Part shown: in pieces, positions 29,776-40,881 of the stretch
Position numbering within the stretch: position 1 is the first letter of the stretch
How the letters are laid out: every line of letters starts with the position of its first letter
Source: Flavobacteriales bacterium
GTDB lineage: Bacteria; Bacteroidota; Bacteroidia; Flavobacteriales; Flavobacteriaceae
DNA length: 64,000 nucleotides
Direction of reading: 5' to 3'
Assembly: GCA_004213995.1 (NCBI GenBank)
Contig: SGZJ01000003.1
Location: 1 to 64,000 of the forward strand
Translations under genes and position numbers: made by a program
Notes under the pieces: generated by a model
What the model was told of the DNA's origin: nothing
Database searches by the model: none
Seen by the model: the letters and a program-made list of their open reading frames with translations, nothing else

Positions 29776-32319
29776 TTATTCTTTCTTATTTGTTGATTCG
29801 TCAGCTGTTGGTTCTGATTGTTGATTTTCTGAATTATCAATTAAAACTTCATTTACAGTCTCATTATCAATTTCTTCATCATCTTCATGCATAACTTTTG
29901 CTACAGCAGCAATTGAATCATTAGCCTTTAGATTGATTAGTTTAACTCCTTGAGTAGCCCTGCCCATTACTCTCAAATTTTCAACAGCTAATCTTATAGC
30001 AATACCAGATTTGTTAATTATCATAAGATCGTCATTATCGCTTACGTTTTTAATTGCAACTAGGGCTCCAGTTTTTTCCGTAATTGAAATAGTTTTTACC
30101 CCCTTACCTCCTCTGTTTGTGATTCTGTAGTCTTCTAGGCTAGATCTCTTTCCATAACCATTTTCTGAAACAACTAAAATGTCACTTTCCATTTCATTTA
30201 CTGCTATCATACCAATCGCCTCATCTTGGTCGTTTTGAAGCCTTACGCCTCTTACTCCAGATGCTCCTCTACCCATAGGTCTTGTTTTAGCTTCTTCAAA
30301 ACGTATAGCTTTTCCAGATTTAAGAGCTATCATTACTTGACTATCTCCGTTTGTTAATTTTGCTTCTAATAATTCATCATCTTCTTTGATAGTAATTGCA
30401 TTAATTCCGTTTGTTCTTGGTCTTGAATATTGTTCCAATGAAGTTTTTTTAACTTGACCTTTTTTAGTAGCCATAATAACATAATGATTATTAATGTACT
30501 CTTCATCTTTCAAATCTTGAGTACATATAAAGGCTTTTACTTTATCATCTTGTTCAATATTAATTAAATTTTGAATAGCTCTACCTTTTGAAACTTTAGT
30601 TCCTTCTGGAATTTCATAAACTCTCATCCAGAAACATTTACCTTTTTGAGTGAAAAACAACATGTATTGATGGTTTGTTCCAACAAATAAATGTTCAAGA
30701 AAATCTTCATTTCTTGTTGTAGATGCTTTTTGACCTACACCACCTCTATGTTGTGTTTTATAAGCATCTAGTGGAGTCCTTTTAATATAGCCCGCATGTG
30801 AAATAGTAATTACTACTTTTTCATCAGGTATCATATCTTCAATAGACAAGTCACCTCCAGCATATTCAATTAAAGATCTTCTATCATCACCATATTTAGA
30901 TTTTACTTCTAATAATTCATTAGAAATGATTTCCATTCTTCTGTCTTTCTTTTCTAGTATATCTTTTAAATCTATTATAAGTTTAGTTATGTTATCAAAT
31001 TCAGCTCTTAATTTATCTTGCTCTAGACCAGTAAGCTGTCTAAGTCTCATTTCTACTATAGCTTTAGATTGAATTTCAGTCAATTTAAAGTTACTCATTA
31101 ACTTGTTTCTAGCTTCATCAGCATTAGATGAAGATCTAATTAATGCAATAACTTTGTCAATATTGTCAGAAGCTATAATTAATCCTTCTAAAATATGTGC
31201 TCTTTCTTCAGCCTTTTTTAGTTCATATTTAGTTCTTCTTACAACTACATCATGTCTATGCTCAACAAAATAGTGAATCATATCCTTCAAATTCAGCATT
31301 TGAGGTCTACCATTAACTAATGCAATATTGTTAACGCTAAAGGATGATTGAAGAGCTGTGTATTTGTATAATTTATTTAAAACAATATTAGGGATAGCAT
31401 CTCTTCTTAGAACATAAACAATACGCATACCATTTCTATCTGACTCATCTCTAATAGATGTAATTCCTTCAAGTTTTTTACTATTTACAAGGTCAGCAGT
31501 TTTTTTAATCATATCAGCTTTATTAACTTGATATGGAATCTCTGTAATAATTATACATTCTCTACCATTTACCTCTTCAATATTTGCTTTACCTCTTACA
31601 ACTACTCTACCTCTACCAGTTTTAAAAGCGTCTTTCACTCCATCATAACCATAAATAACTCCACCAGTTGGAAAATCTGGTGCTTTGATATGCGTTATCA
31701 ACTCATCAATGTCGATATCATTATTTTTTATATAGGCAATTGTACCATCAATAACTTCTGACAAGTTGTGTGGGGGCATATTAGTCGCCATTCCAACAGC
31801 AATTCCTGAAGCACCATTAATTAATAATCCCGGTATTCTTGTAGGTAAAACTGTCGGCTCATTAAGAGTATCATCAAAGTTTAGCCTATGATCAACTGTA
31901 TCTTTATCTATATCAGCTAACATATCTTCAGAAATCTTTTTCATTCTAGCTTCTGTATACCTCATTGCAGCTGGACTATCTCCATCAACTGAACCAAAGT
32001 TACCTTGTCCATCTACTAATAAATAACGTAAACTCCAATCTTGAGCCATTCTAACCATAGCGTCATAAACAGATGTATCTCCGTGGGGATGATATTTACC
32101 TAAAACCTCTCCAACAATTCTTGCGGACTTTTTATGTGAACCATTTGCTCTTATACCTAATTCATGCATGCCGTAAAGAACTCTTCTATGAACAGGTTTT
32201 AAACCGTCTCTAACGTCTGGTAATGCTCTTGAAACTATAACAGACATTGAATAATCAATGTATGCAGATTTCATTTGTTCCTCTATATTAATAGGGATTA
32301 ATTTTTCTCCTTCAACCAT
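29776..32319 (-). CDS. gyrA: DNA gyrase subunit A
   Basis: [71 protein letters not shown]. Confidence 0.97.
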   Translation of the reverse strand: MVEGEKLIPINIEEQMKSAYIDYSMSVIVSRALPDVRDGLKPVHRRVLYGMHELGIRANGSHKKSARIVGEVLGKYHPHGDTSVYDAMVRMAQDWSLRYLLVDGQGNFGSVDGDSPAAMRYTEARMKKISEDMLADIDKDTVDHRLNFDDTLNEPTVLPTRIPGLLINGASGIAVGMATNMPPHNLSEVIDGTIAYIKNNDIDIDELITHIKAPDFPTGGVIYGYDGVKDAFKTGRGRVVVRGKANIEEVNGRECIIITEIPYQVNKADMIKKTADLVNSKKLEGITSIRDESDRNGMRIVYVLRRDAIPNIVLNKLYKYTALQSSFSVNNIALVNGRPQMLNLKDMIHYFVEHRHDVVVRRTKYELKKAEERAHILEGLIIASDNIDKVIALIRSSSNADEARNKLMSNFKLTEIQSKAIVEMRLRQLTGLEQDKLRAEFDNITKLIIDLKDILEKKDRRMEIISNELLEVKSKYGDDRRSLIEYAGGDLSIEDMIPDEKVVITISHAGYIKRTPLDAYKTQHRGGVGQKASTTRNEDFLEHLFVGTNHQYMLFFTQKGKCFWMRVYEIPEGTKVSKGRAIQNLINIEQDDKVKAFICTQDLKDEEYINNHYVIMATKKGQVKKTSLEQYSRPRTNGINAITIKEDDELLEAKLTNGDSQVMIALKSGKAIRFEEAKTRPMGRGASGVRGVRLQNDQDEAIGMIAVNEMESDILVVSENGYGKRSSLEDYRITNRGGKGVKTISITEKTGALVAIKNVSDNDDLMIINKSGIAIRLAVENLRVMGRATQGVKLINLKANDSIAAVAKVMHEDDEEIDNETVNEVLIDNSENQQSEPTADESTNKKE

Positions 32320-32521
32320 AAGAAATTATTGTTATAAATTTTATTGATTTTTACTAATAGTAAATATAATAATTTAATCTGTTGATGGTGATAAAAAAAG
32401 TAGAATAAATAGTGAAATTTATTAACAATTTTTAATGCTTTAAAAAATGTAAAAAAAAAAGCAAATGTTAATTGTTTAATAATTAATGTTTAACTACTTT
32501 TAAAATAAAATTTATAAGCGT

Positions 32522-35080
32522 ATGGATGATAATTTTTCTTCAAGAGTAAAAGATGTAATTACTTTTAGTAAAGAAGAAGCTTTAAGGTTAGGGCATGATT
32601 TTATTGGTACTGAACACTTAATGCTAGGTATACTAAGAGATGGTGAAGGAAAGGCTATTGAAATTTTAAATTCTCTCTCAGTTGATATTGTATATTTAAG
32701 AAAAAAAGTTGAAATTCTTTCACCGCCGAATAGCGATAGTTCATTTACAACTAATTCTAAAAAAAACCTTCACTTAACTAGACAAGCCGAAAGAGCCTTA
32801 AAAACAACTTTTTTAGAAGCAAAGTTATTTCAAAATTCTGTAATAAATACCGCACATCTAATTCTTTGTATTTTAAGAAATGAAAATGATCCTACTGCTA
32901 AATTACTAAATAAGCTAAATGTTAATTACGAAAATGTCAAAGACTTCTATAAAGATATGATAGAAGACGGAGATAACGATATTGATTATTCAGAAACTGC
33001 TACTTCTAGCACATTTAGTGATGAAGATTCATTTGATGAAAATGTTGGAAATGATAAACCTGCAGAAAAAATTAAAGTTAAATCTGTAAAAAAAACTAAA
33101 ACACCAGTTTTAGATAATTTTGGAAAAGACTTAACCTCAATGGCAGAAAACGGTAATTTAGATCCGATTGTTGGTAGAAATGAAGAAATACAACGAGTTT
33201 CACAGATATTAAGTAGAAGAAAAAAGAACAACCCTCTTTTAATTGGGGAGCCTGGTGTTGGTAAATCTGCCATAGCTGAAGGATTGGCATTAAGAATAAC
33301 TCAGAAAAAAGTCTCTAGAGTTTTATATAATAAACGAATTATATCACTTGATTTAGCAAGTTTAGTCGCTGGCACAAAATACAGAGGTCAATTTGAAGAA
33401 AGAATGAAGGCTGTGATGAACGAGCTAGAGAAAAATAGAGATATTATTCTATTTATAGATGAAATTCACACTATTGTTGGAGCTGGAGGAGCAACAGGTA
33501 GTTTAGATGCGTCAAATATGTTTAAACCTGCTCTTGCAAGAGGTGAGGTGCAATGTATTGGAGCTACTACATTAGATGAATATAGAACTTCAATAGAAAA
33601 AGATGGAGCCTTAGAAAGAAGATTCCAAAAAATAATAATTGAACCTACTAGCGAAGAAGAAACTGTTGAAATACTAAATAATATTAAAATAAAATATGAG
33701 GAACATCATAATGTAGAGTATACAGATGAAGCAATTTTAGCTTGTGTTAAACTTACAAGTAGATATATGACCGATAGGTTTCTACCTGATAAAGCAATTG
33801 ATGCACTAGACGAAGCTGGATCTAGAGTACATTTGAATAACATAGTCGTTCCAAACCATATAACAGACTTAGAAAAAGAATTGGAAGATATTAGATTAAC
33901 CAAAAATAGTGCTGTAAAAAAACAAAAATATGAAGAAGCGGCTAAACTAAGAGATGACGAAAAACTTCTTGAAAATAACTTACTAACTGCACAAAAGTCT
34001 TGGGAAAAGGAATGTGAAAATAACAAAGAAATTGTTAATGAAGAACATATTGCTGATGTAGTCTCAATGATGACTGGTATTCCTTTAAACAGAGTAAAAC
34101 AAAGCGAAAGCAAAAAATTGTCTATACTTCCACAAATTATAATGAATAAAGTAATAGGTCAAGATGATGCAGTATTAAAGGTTGTTAAATCAATACAAAG
34201 AAACAGAGCTGGATTAAAAGATCCTAACAAACCAATTGGTTCATTTATATTTTTAGGTCAAACAGGCGTTGGTAAAACTCAACTTGCTAAGGTGTTAGCA
34301 AAAGAATTGTTTGATTCTGAAGATGCATTAATTAGAGTCGACATGAGTGAGTATATGGAAAAATTTGCTATTTCAAGGTTAATCGGAGCTCCTCCAGGAT
34401 ATGTTGGATATGAAGAAGGTGGTCAATTAACAGAGAAAATAAGAAGAAAACCTTATTCAGTTGTACTACTCGATGAGATTGAAAAAGCTCACCAAGATGT
34501 ATTTAATATGCTTTTACAAGTTCTTGATGATGGATTTTTAACTGATAGCTTAGGAAGAAAAATTGATTTTACAAATACAATAATCATTATGACTTCAAAT
34601 GTTGGTGCTAGAAAACTGAAGGATTTTGGTAATGGTGTAGGTTTTGGAACTAGTGCTAAAATAAATCAAGAGGGTAACAACTCCAAAAGTGTGATTATTA
34701 ATGCTTTAAAGAAAGCTTTTGCACCTGAATTTTTAAATAGGATTGATGATGTAATTATATTTAATAATCTACAGTTAAATCATATTAATAAAATTATTGA
34801 TATTGAATTAGAAAAACTATTTCTCAGAACAAATGAGCTGGGATACGAAATTAAATTAAGTAAAAAGGCAAAAGATTTTATTGCTGAAAAAGGCTTTGAT
34901 AAACAATATGGAGCTAGACCTCTTAAAAGAGCTATTCAAAAATACTTAGAGGATGAATTAGCTGAAGAAATAATGAAATCTAAAGTTCAAACTGGAGATA
35001 TTATAAAAGTTGATTTAAATAAAGATAAAACTAAATTAATACTTAAAACACTTAGCAAAAAGAAGACTACTAAAAAATAA
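32522..35080 (+). CDS. clpC: ATP-dependent Clp protease ATP-binding subunit (ClpC-type)
   Basis: Clp_N repeats, two AAA modules (LLIGEPGVGKSAIAEGLA; FIFLGQTGVGKTQLAKVLA), UVR-like KKQKYEEAAKLRDDE linker. Confidence 0.95.
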   Translation: MDDNFSSRVKDVITFSKEEALRLGHDFIGTEHLMLGILRDGEGKAIEILNSLSVDIVYLRKKVEILSPPNSDSSFTTNSKKNLHLTRQAERALKTTFLEAKLFQNSVINTAHLILCILRNENDPTAKLLNKLNVNYENVKDFYKDMIEDGDNDIDYSETATSSTFSDEDSFDENVGNDKPAEKIKVKSVKKTKTPVLDNFGKDLTSMAENGNLDPIVGRNEEIQRVSQILSRRKKNNPLLIGEPGVGKSAIAEGLALRITQKKVSRVLYNKRIISLDLASLVAGTKYRGQFEERMKAVMNELEKNRDIILFIDEIHTIVGAGGATGSLDASNMFKPALARGEVQCIGATTLDEYRTSIEKDGALERRFQKIIIEPTSEEETVEILNNIKIKYEEHHNVEYTDEAILACVKLTSRYMTDRFLPDKAIDALDEAGSRVHLNNIVVPNHITDLEKELEDIRLTKNSAVKKQKYEEAAKLRDDEKLLENNLLTAQKSWEKECENNKEIVNEEHIADVVSMMTGIPLNRVKQSESKKLSILPQIIMNKVIGQDDAVLKVVKSIQRNRAGLKDPNKPIGSFIFLGQTGVGKTQLAKVLAKELFDSEDALIRVDMSEYMEKFAISRLIGAPPGYVGYEEGGQLTEKIRRKPYSVVLLDEIEKAHQDVFNMLLQVLDDGFLTDSLGRKIDFTNTIIIMTSNVGARKLKDFGNGVGFGTSAKINQEGNNSKSVIINALKKAFAPEFLNRIDDVIIFNNLQLNHINKIIDIELEKLFLRTNELGYEIKLSKKAKDFIAEKGFDKQYGARPLKRAIQKYLEDELAEEIMKSKVQTGDIIKVDLNKDKTKLILKTLSKKKTTKK

Positions 35081-36578
35081 ATAAACCTTCGTTAACGTTG
35101 TAGCTTTCAATAAAATCAAGTGTAGAGTTTATTTCATTGTGCATTAACTTATCTTCTGAAATAAATTCTACTTTATTTCTGTAAATACTAATAAATTCAT
35201 GCAAAAAATTAGAAGTTTTTAGAGGTTTTTTTAAGTCGATAGCTTGTGCTGAATTAAAAAGCTCTATTGATAATATTTTTTTTACATTTTCACTAATATC
35301 AAATAGTAATATTGCAGAATTCGCCCCCATACTAACATGATCTTCTTGGCCATTTGATGACACAATAGAATCTACACTGGAGGGAGATGACAATTGTTTG
35401 TTCAAACTAACTAGACTTGCTGCAGTATATTGAGGAATCATAAATCCTGAATTGAGGCCAGGGTTATTTACCAAAAATGATGGCAAATTTCTTTGGCCTG
35501 AAATCAAATTATATGTTCTACGTTCAGAAATGTTTCCAATCTCAGAGATTGCTATTTTTAAAAAGTCAAGAACATAAGCTAAAGGCTGTCCATGGAAATT
35601 ACCCCCAGAAATTATTCTATCCTCTTTATGAAATATTATAGGATTATCATTTACAGAATTAACTTCCTTTATAATTACACTCGTAGCATAATGTATGGTG
35701 TCAAGGGTTGCCCCATGAACCTGTGGAATACACCTGAAAGAGTATGGGTCTTGTGTGTGAATTTTTTCACTTTTAGCTATTTCACTATTGTTTCTAAAAT
35801 TATTGATACGCTCAGCTGTTATAGTTTGACCTCTGTGTAATCTAACTTTTTGAATCAAATTATCAAATGGTTCAGTTCTACAATCGAATGCATCTAGAGA
35901 AACTGATGCAATTAAATCAGCCATATAAGAAATTTTATAAGATTGAAATAATAAATGTAACCCATATCCAGACATAAATTGAGTTCCATTTAAAAGTGCT
36001 AATCCTTCTTTAGATTTTAATTTTAAAGGAGATAGATCAAACTTATTTAAAATTTCTTTAACGTCCTTTATAGAACCTTTACAATAAACTTGTCCTTCAC
36101 CTATTAGTGGTAAGCTTAAATGAGCTAGAGGTGATAAATCTCCAGAAGCACCTAATGAACCATGTTTAAAAATAACAGGAAAAATATTTTTATTGTAAAA
36201 AAAAATCAATCTATCTAATGTATCAATATGAATACCACTATTACCCTTGCTTAATGTGATGATTTTTAATAGTAGTATAATCTTAACTATTTTTAACGGA
36301 ACCCTATCTCCTACTCCACAAGCGTGAGATAAAATCAAATTGTGCTGTAATTTACTTAAATCATTATCCTTAATACTGACGTTATATAAAGATCCAAAAC
36401 CAGTATTAATTCCATATAGGGGGGAATCACTATTATTAGTTTTTTTATCTAAATAATCTCTACAATCTTTGACATTGTTTAATGATTCTGTGGATAACTT
36501 TAAAACCAATTGTTTATCTATGATCTTATACAAAGTCTCAATTTCAAGTGGCGAATTATCTATTATGAATTCTTTCAT
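35070..36578 (-). CDS. hutH: histidine ammonia-lyase
   Basis: MIO motif GSLGASGDLSPLAH; NLILSHACGVGD; QEDHVSMGANSA. Confidence 0.92.
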   Translation of the reverse strand: MKEFIIDNSPLEIETLYKIIDKQLVLKLSTESLNNVKDCRDYLDKKTNNSDSPLYGINTGFGSLYNVSIKDNDLSKLQHNLILSHACGVGDRVPLKIVKIILLLKIITLSKGNSGIHIDTLDRLIFFYNKNIFPVIFKHGSLGASGDLSPLAHLSLPLIGEGQVYCKGSIKDVKEILNKFDLSPLKLKSKEGLALLNGTQFMSGYGLHLLFQSYKISYMADLIASVSLDAFDCRTEPFDNLIQKVRLHRGQTITAERINNFRNNSEIAKSEKIHTQDPYSFRCIPQVHGATLDTIHYATSVIIKEVNSVNDNPIIFHKEDRIISGGNFHGQPLAYVLDFLKIAISEIGNISERRTYNLISGQRNLPSFLVNNPGLNSGFMIPQYTAASLVSLNKQLSSPSSVDSIVSSNGQEDHVSMGANSAILLFDISENVKKILSIELFNSAQAIDLKKPLKTSNFLHEFISIYRNKVEFISEDKLMHNEINSTLDFIESYNVNEGLFIF

Positions 36579-36655
36579 ATAATTTTTTAATGTAAATAAG
36601 TGAAGTAGGATATTTAAAAATAACTACTTTTACTTAATCCCAAAATAAATAAAAA

Positions 36656-38086
36656 ATGATATACAAAGCTAATTTTAAAAATTATTTATTTGTATTGCTT
36701 GCAATCTCAATTTTTTTATCGTGTAATCAATCTCAAAAAACAGAAGTTATTATTCAAGGAAATATAGTTAATCCCATGGGTAATATAGTTCAATTAGTAG
36801 GTCCTGGTGAAATGGAAGACGGTACATTAAGTTTAAACTTCCAGAGAGAAACAAATATAGATGAAAATGGTAATTTTATTGATACATTAAATTTAAAATC
36901 TTCTGGATATTTCTTTTTTATTCATGGTCGTGAAAGAACACAATTATTTCTTGAGCCAGGTAATAAGTTAACTATTAATTTAGATTCAAGAAAATTTGAT
37001 GAGTCTATCACATTCTCTGGAGACGGTAGTGAAAACAACACGTATTTAAAAAAAAGGTTTTTGTATCAAGAAAATAATGGAGTCGATGTTATTGAGTTGT
37101 CTAAATTAGAATCAAAAGAATACTTAAATCAAATTGATTCTCTAAAACAATGGGAGCTAAATTTCTTAAAAGAAAATCAAAACATAAGTGATAACTTTCT
37201 AAATATTGAGAAAAAAAATTCACATTATAAATTCCTTCAGGCTTTAGAAAGATACCCTCTCTATCATGAGTTTTATGCAAAAAAAGAAGCCGTTTATGAT
37301 GTGTCATTCATGAGCCCATTAAATTCTATTGATTATACAAACCAAGATGATTATATTTTATTCCCAGATTTTAAAAATCTAGTTATGTCCTATTATCAAA
37401 ACATATTTAATAAATCTGATAATTTAAAAGAAGATCTTCGTAAACTAAATTTATCTAAATCGACTATAATAAAGAGAGATTTAGTAAACCAAGGAATTTA
37501 TTTACTTTCAGCAGGAAATGAAAAAAATAAAGATTTATATGAAACCCTAATAGATCTAGCTAAGGAATTTGAATCAACTGGAATTGATAGTTTAACAATC
37601 TCAAAATTGACTAACAAGTTTAATGTTCTAAGTAGTTTAGAAAAAGGGATGAAATCTCCTGTTTTTAATAACTATGAAAATTTTAATGGTGAAAGAACTT
37701 CTTTATCTGACTTGAAAGGAAAATATGTATATATAGATGTTTGGGCTACTTGGTGTGGACCTTGCATAAGAGAGATACCTAGTCTTAAACTTATTGAAAA
37801 AAAATACGAAAACAAAAATATACATTTTGTAAGCATTTCTATTGACGAAAGAAACAGACCAAGGTATAATTATGAAGCTTGGAGAAAAATGATTGTTGAA
37901 AAAGATTTGGGTGGAATTCAACTTTTTGCAGACAATGCATTTAATTCAAATTTTACTAAAGCATATGGAATTGATTCAATTCCAAGGTTTTTACTTATAG
38001 ATCAAGATGGTAATATTGTGAGTGGAAATGCACCAAGGCCATCTGATTCAAAACTAGTAGAGTTATTTGATAGTTTAGGTATTTAA
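36656..38086 (+). CDS. TlpA family protein disulfide reductase (lipoprotein)
   Basis: Lipobox-like FLSC; thioredoxin-fold YIDVWATWCGPCIREIPSL. Confidence 0.93.
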   Translation: MIYKANFKNYLFVLLAISIFLSCNQSQKTEVIIQGNIVNPMGNIVQLVGPGEMEDGTLSLNFQRETNIDENGNFIDTLNLKSSGYFFFIHGRERTQLFLEPGNKLTINLDSRKFDESITFSGDGSENNTYLKKRFLYQENNGVDVIELSKLESKEYLNQIDSLKQWELNFLKENQNISDNFLNIEKKNSHYKFLQALERYPLYHEFYAKKEAVYDVSFMSPLNSIDYTNQDDYILFPDFKNLVMSYYQNIFNKSDNLKEDLRKLNLSKSTIIKRDLVNQGIYLLSAGNEKNKDLYETLIDLAKEFESTGIDSLTISKLTNKFNVLSSLEKGMKSPVFNNYENFNGERTSLSDLKGKYVYIDVWATWCGPCIREIPSLKLIEKKYENKNIHFVSISIDERNRPRYNYEAWRKMIVEKDLGGIQLFADNAFNSNFTKAYGIDSIPRFLLIDQDGNIVSGNAPRPSDSKLVELFDSLGI

Positions 38087-38098
38087 ATTCATTTTGAG

Positions 38099-39733
38099 CT
38101 ACAATTCATTATAATCTACATAGTAGTTTTTATTTATCTCTAAATTTCCTTCAATCGTTTTTTGATACTTCCAATCTATCACAGGAAATAACTTAATCGA
38201 TTTATTATCTAAAATTATATCAAGAGGCATATCAAATCCTGGGATTACATTACTCCATCGATACTTTAATTCTCCTTCATTGATTTCATATTCAAATATT
38301 GGTATTCTAACATCTCTTAAATATTGGTTAAATACTTTTGATAAATCAACATTCATAGATTTAGAAATATAATTTTCTATTTCCTTAGTTGTAACTGTTT
38401 TATGATAAAATTCTTTATTTAAACCTCTTAAAATATTTCTCCACTTTTCATCATCTCCACATATAGCACGAATTGTATGTAATAAATTGGCACCTTTTGA
38501 GTACATATCACCAGAACCTTCTCTATTAACATCATATTTTCCTATTATTGTTTTAGTATTACTAATTCCTCTTCTAGTTCCAATCACATATTCAGAAGAA
38601 GCCTGTTTGCCATAATGATAATCAAGGTATAAATTTTCAGAATAAGTAGTAAAACCCTCATGAATCCACATATCTGCAATATCCTTATAGGTAATGTTAT
38701 TTGCAAACCACTCATGACCAGATTCATGGATAATAATATAATCAAATTTCATTCCCCACCCTGTTCTAGATAAATCTCTACCTAAATAACCCTTCATAAA
38801 CTTATTACCATAAGTAATGGAGCTTTGATGCTCCATTCCTAAATAAGGTGTTTGAACTATCTTGTAACCATCATCATAAAAGGGATAAGGTCCAAACCAG
38901 TGTTCAAAAGCATCTAGCATTTTAGGAACTTCTTTGAAATGCTCTTTAGCCTTATCTATATTATAGCTAAGAACAAAATAATCTAAATCAAGGTTTCCTT
39001 TTTCTCCATTATAAACTTCTGAGAAGCTTACATAATCTCCAATATTAATATTAACTCCATAATTATTGATAGGGTTATTAACATACCAATGAAAGGTATT
39101 AGAATCTAATTTTTCTTCTATTTCTAAAAGTCTCCCATTTGAAACATTAGTCAAGCCTTTAGGAACATTTACACTGATTTTCATACTGTCTACCTCGTCG
39201 TACATATGATCTTTATTAGGCCACCAAACACTCGCTCCAAGTCCTTGACATGAAGATGCAATGAAATGATTTCCATTATCATCTTTTTCCCAAGAAATTC
39301 CTCCATCCCAAGGAGCATTAACTGCTTCCCTAGGATTACCTTTGTAAAACAATTTAATTTTTTCTAATGAACCTAGTATTTGATCTTTTTTAAGGGTAAT
39401 GAAGTAAGCATTTCCTTCTTTTTGAATTTCTAACTTCTCCCCTTCTTGTTTAGCCATGAGTAATTCTAGAGGTTCTTGTAAATCAATTTGCAAAACATTA
39501 TTAGAATTTAAAACTGTATAGTAAACTAAATTAGATCCTTCAATATATTTTTTTTCTGGGTTTACAGAGATATCTAAATGATAGTAATTCAAATCCCACC
39601 AGGACCGTTCAGCAGTGATTGAACCTCTAAGAGTGTCTTGTCTAGTGGTATTGTTTTTTGGATCCATCAATCCTTGAGAAAAAGAAAGAAAGGATAAAAA
39701 AACACAGAAAAATATTGTTAAAAAAAAACGCAT
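38099..39733 (-). CDS. M1 family metallopeptidase
   Basis: HESGHEWFANNITYKDIADMWIHEGFTTYSE (HEXXH...E), GMEHQSSITYG. Confidence 0.95.
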   Translation of the reverse strand: MRFFLTIFFCVFLSFLSFSQGLMDPKNNTTRQDTLRGSITAERSWWDLNYYHLDISVNPEKKYIEGSNLVYYTVLNSNNVLQIDLQEPLELLMAKQEGEKLEIQKEGNAYFITLKKDQILGSLEKIKLFYKGNPREAVNAPWDGGISWEKDDNGNHFIASSCQGLGASVWWPNKDHMYDEVDSMKISVNVPKGLTNVSNGRLLEIEEKLDSNTFHWYVNNPINNYGVNINIGDYVSFSEVYNGEKGNLDLDYFVLSYNIDKAKEHFKEVPKMLDAFEHWFGPYPFYDDGYKIVQTPYLGMEHQSSITYGNKFMKGYLGRDLSRTGWGMKFDYIIIHESGHEWFANNITYKDIADMWIHEGFTTYSENLYLDYHYGKQASSEYVIGTRRGISNTKTIIGKYDVNREGSGDMYSKGANLLHTIRAICGDDEKWRNILRGLNKEFYHKTVTTKEIENYISKSMNVDLSKVFNQYLRDVRIPIFEYEINEGELKYRWSNVIPGFDMPLDIILDNKSIKLFPVIDWKYQKTIEGNLEINKNYYVDYNEL

Positions 39734-39798
39734 AAATCAGGTTTATAATTACTAAGGTTCTATATTAATTATTAATTTTACAATTATAAAAACAAGAT

Positions 39799-40878
39799 AT
39801 GAAAAATACTGCACTCAATGACATACATATTAGCCTGGGAGCTAAAATGGTAGAATTTGCTGGCTACAATATGCCCATTCAATATGAAGGAGTTAAAGCA
39901 GAGCACTTAGCAGTAAGAAATTCTTTAGGAGTTTTTGATGTATCTCATATGGGTGAGTTTTTTATTAGTGGAGAAAAATCTACTGAATTTTTACAATCTA
40001 TTTTAAGTAATGATGTGTCAATATTAGTTAACGATCAAGCTCAATATACATGCATGCCAAATGATGAAAATGGAATAGTTGACGATCTGATTCTTTACAA
40101 ATTTAATGATGAAAAATATATGCTAGTAGTAAATGCCAGTAATATTGAAAAAGATTTAAATTGGATTAATTCTAAGAACAAATATGGCGTTTCAATAAAA
40201 GATGAATCTGAAAAATACTCGCTTTTAGCTATTCAAGGTCCTGAGGCTATAAATGCTATGCAATCTCTTACAAACATAGATTTAAATAGTATTGCTTTTT
40301 ATCATTTCAAACAAGGCTTATTTGCAGGTTTTGATGATGTTATTATTTCTGCCACTGGATATACAGGTAGCGGTGGTTTTGAAATTTACTGTAAAAATGA
40401 CCAAGCCATTGAAATTTGGAATAAAGTTTTTGATAAAGGAGCAGAATATAATATTAAACCAATTGGTTTAGCAGCCAGAGATACTCTTAGACTAGAAATG
40501 GGCTACTGTTTATATGGTAATGACATAAATGAAACAACTTCTCCAATCGAAGCAGGACTTGGATGGATAACAAAATTTACAAAAGAATTTACTAATTCAC
40601 AATATCTTAAAGTCGAAAAAGAAACTGGCCCTAAAAGAAAACTAATTGCATTTGAAACAATTGAAAGAGGAATACCTAGAAAAGATTATGAAATTTATTC
40701 AAACGAAAACACAAAAATTGGTTTCGTTACTTCAGGTACAATGTCACCAAGTTTTAGCAAAGGAATAGGTCTTGGTTATGTAAATTCAGATTATTCACAA
40801 AAAGATGAGTTTATATTTGTTAAAATAAGAGATAAGTATATTAAATCTAAAATTGTAAAACTACCATTTAAAGCCTAA
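39799..40878 (+). CDS. gcvT: glycine cleavage system aminomethyltransferase GcvT
   Basis: GVFDVSHMGEFFISG, ATGYTGSGGFEIYC, GLAARDTLRLEMGYCLYGNDI. Confidence 0.97.
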   Translation: MKNTALNDIHISLGAKMVEFAGYNMPIQYEGVKAEHLAVRNSLGVFDVSHMGEFFISGEKSTEFLQSILSNDVSILVNDQAQYTCMPNDENGIVDDLILYKFNDEKYMLVVNASNIEKDLNWINSKNKYGVSIKDESEKYSLLAIQGPEAINAMQSLTNIDLNSIAFYHFKQGLFAGFDDVIISATGYTGSGGFEIYCKNDQAIEIWNKVFDKGAEYNIKPIGLAARDTLRLEMGYCLYGNDINETTSPIEAGLGWITKFTKEFTNSQYLKVEKETGPKRKLIAFETIERGIPRKDYEIYSNENTKIGFVTSGTMSPSFSKGIGLGYVNSDYSQKDEFIFVKIRDKYIKSKIVKLPFKA

Positions 40879-40881
40879 ATT

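Noticed and set aside
32320-32521. Short inverted repeats (such as TTTACT-AAT-AGTAAA) in the gyrA-clpC divergent intergenic region
   Set aside because: The region is extremely AT-rich, so short palindromes are expected by chance; no known heat-shock operator is recognisable.
39734-39798. Possible glycine riboswitch upstream of gcvT
   Set aside because: The upstream gap is only about 65 nt and AT-rich with no tandem aptamer features.
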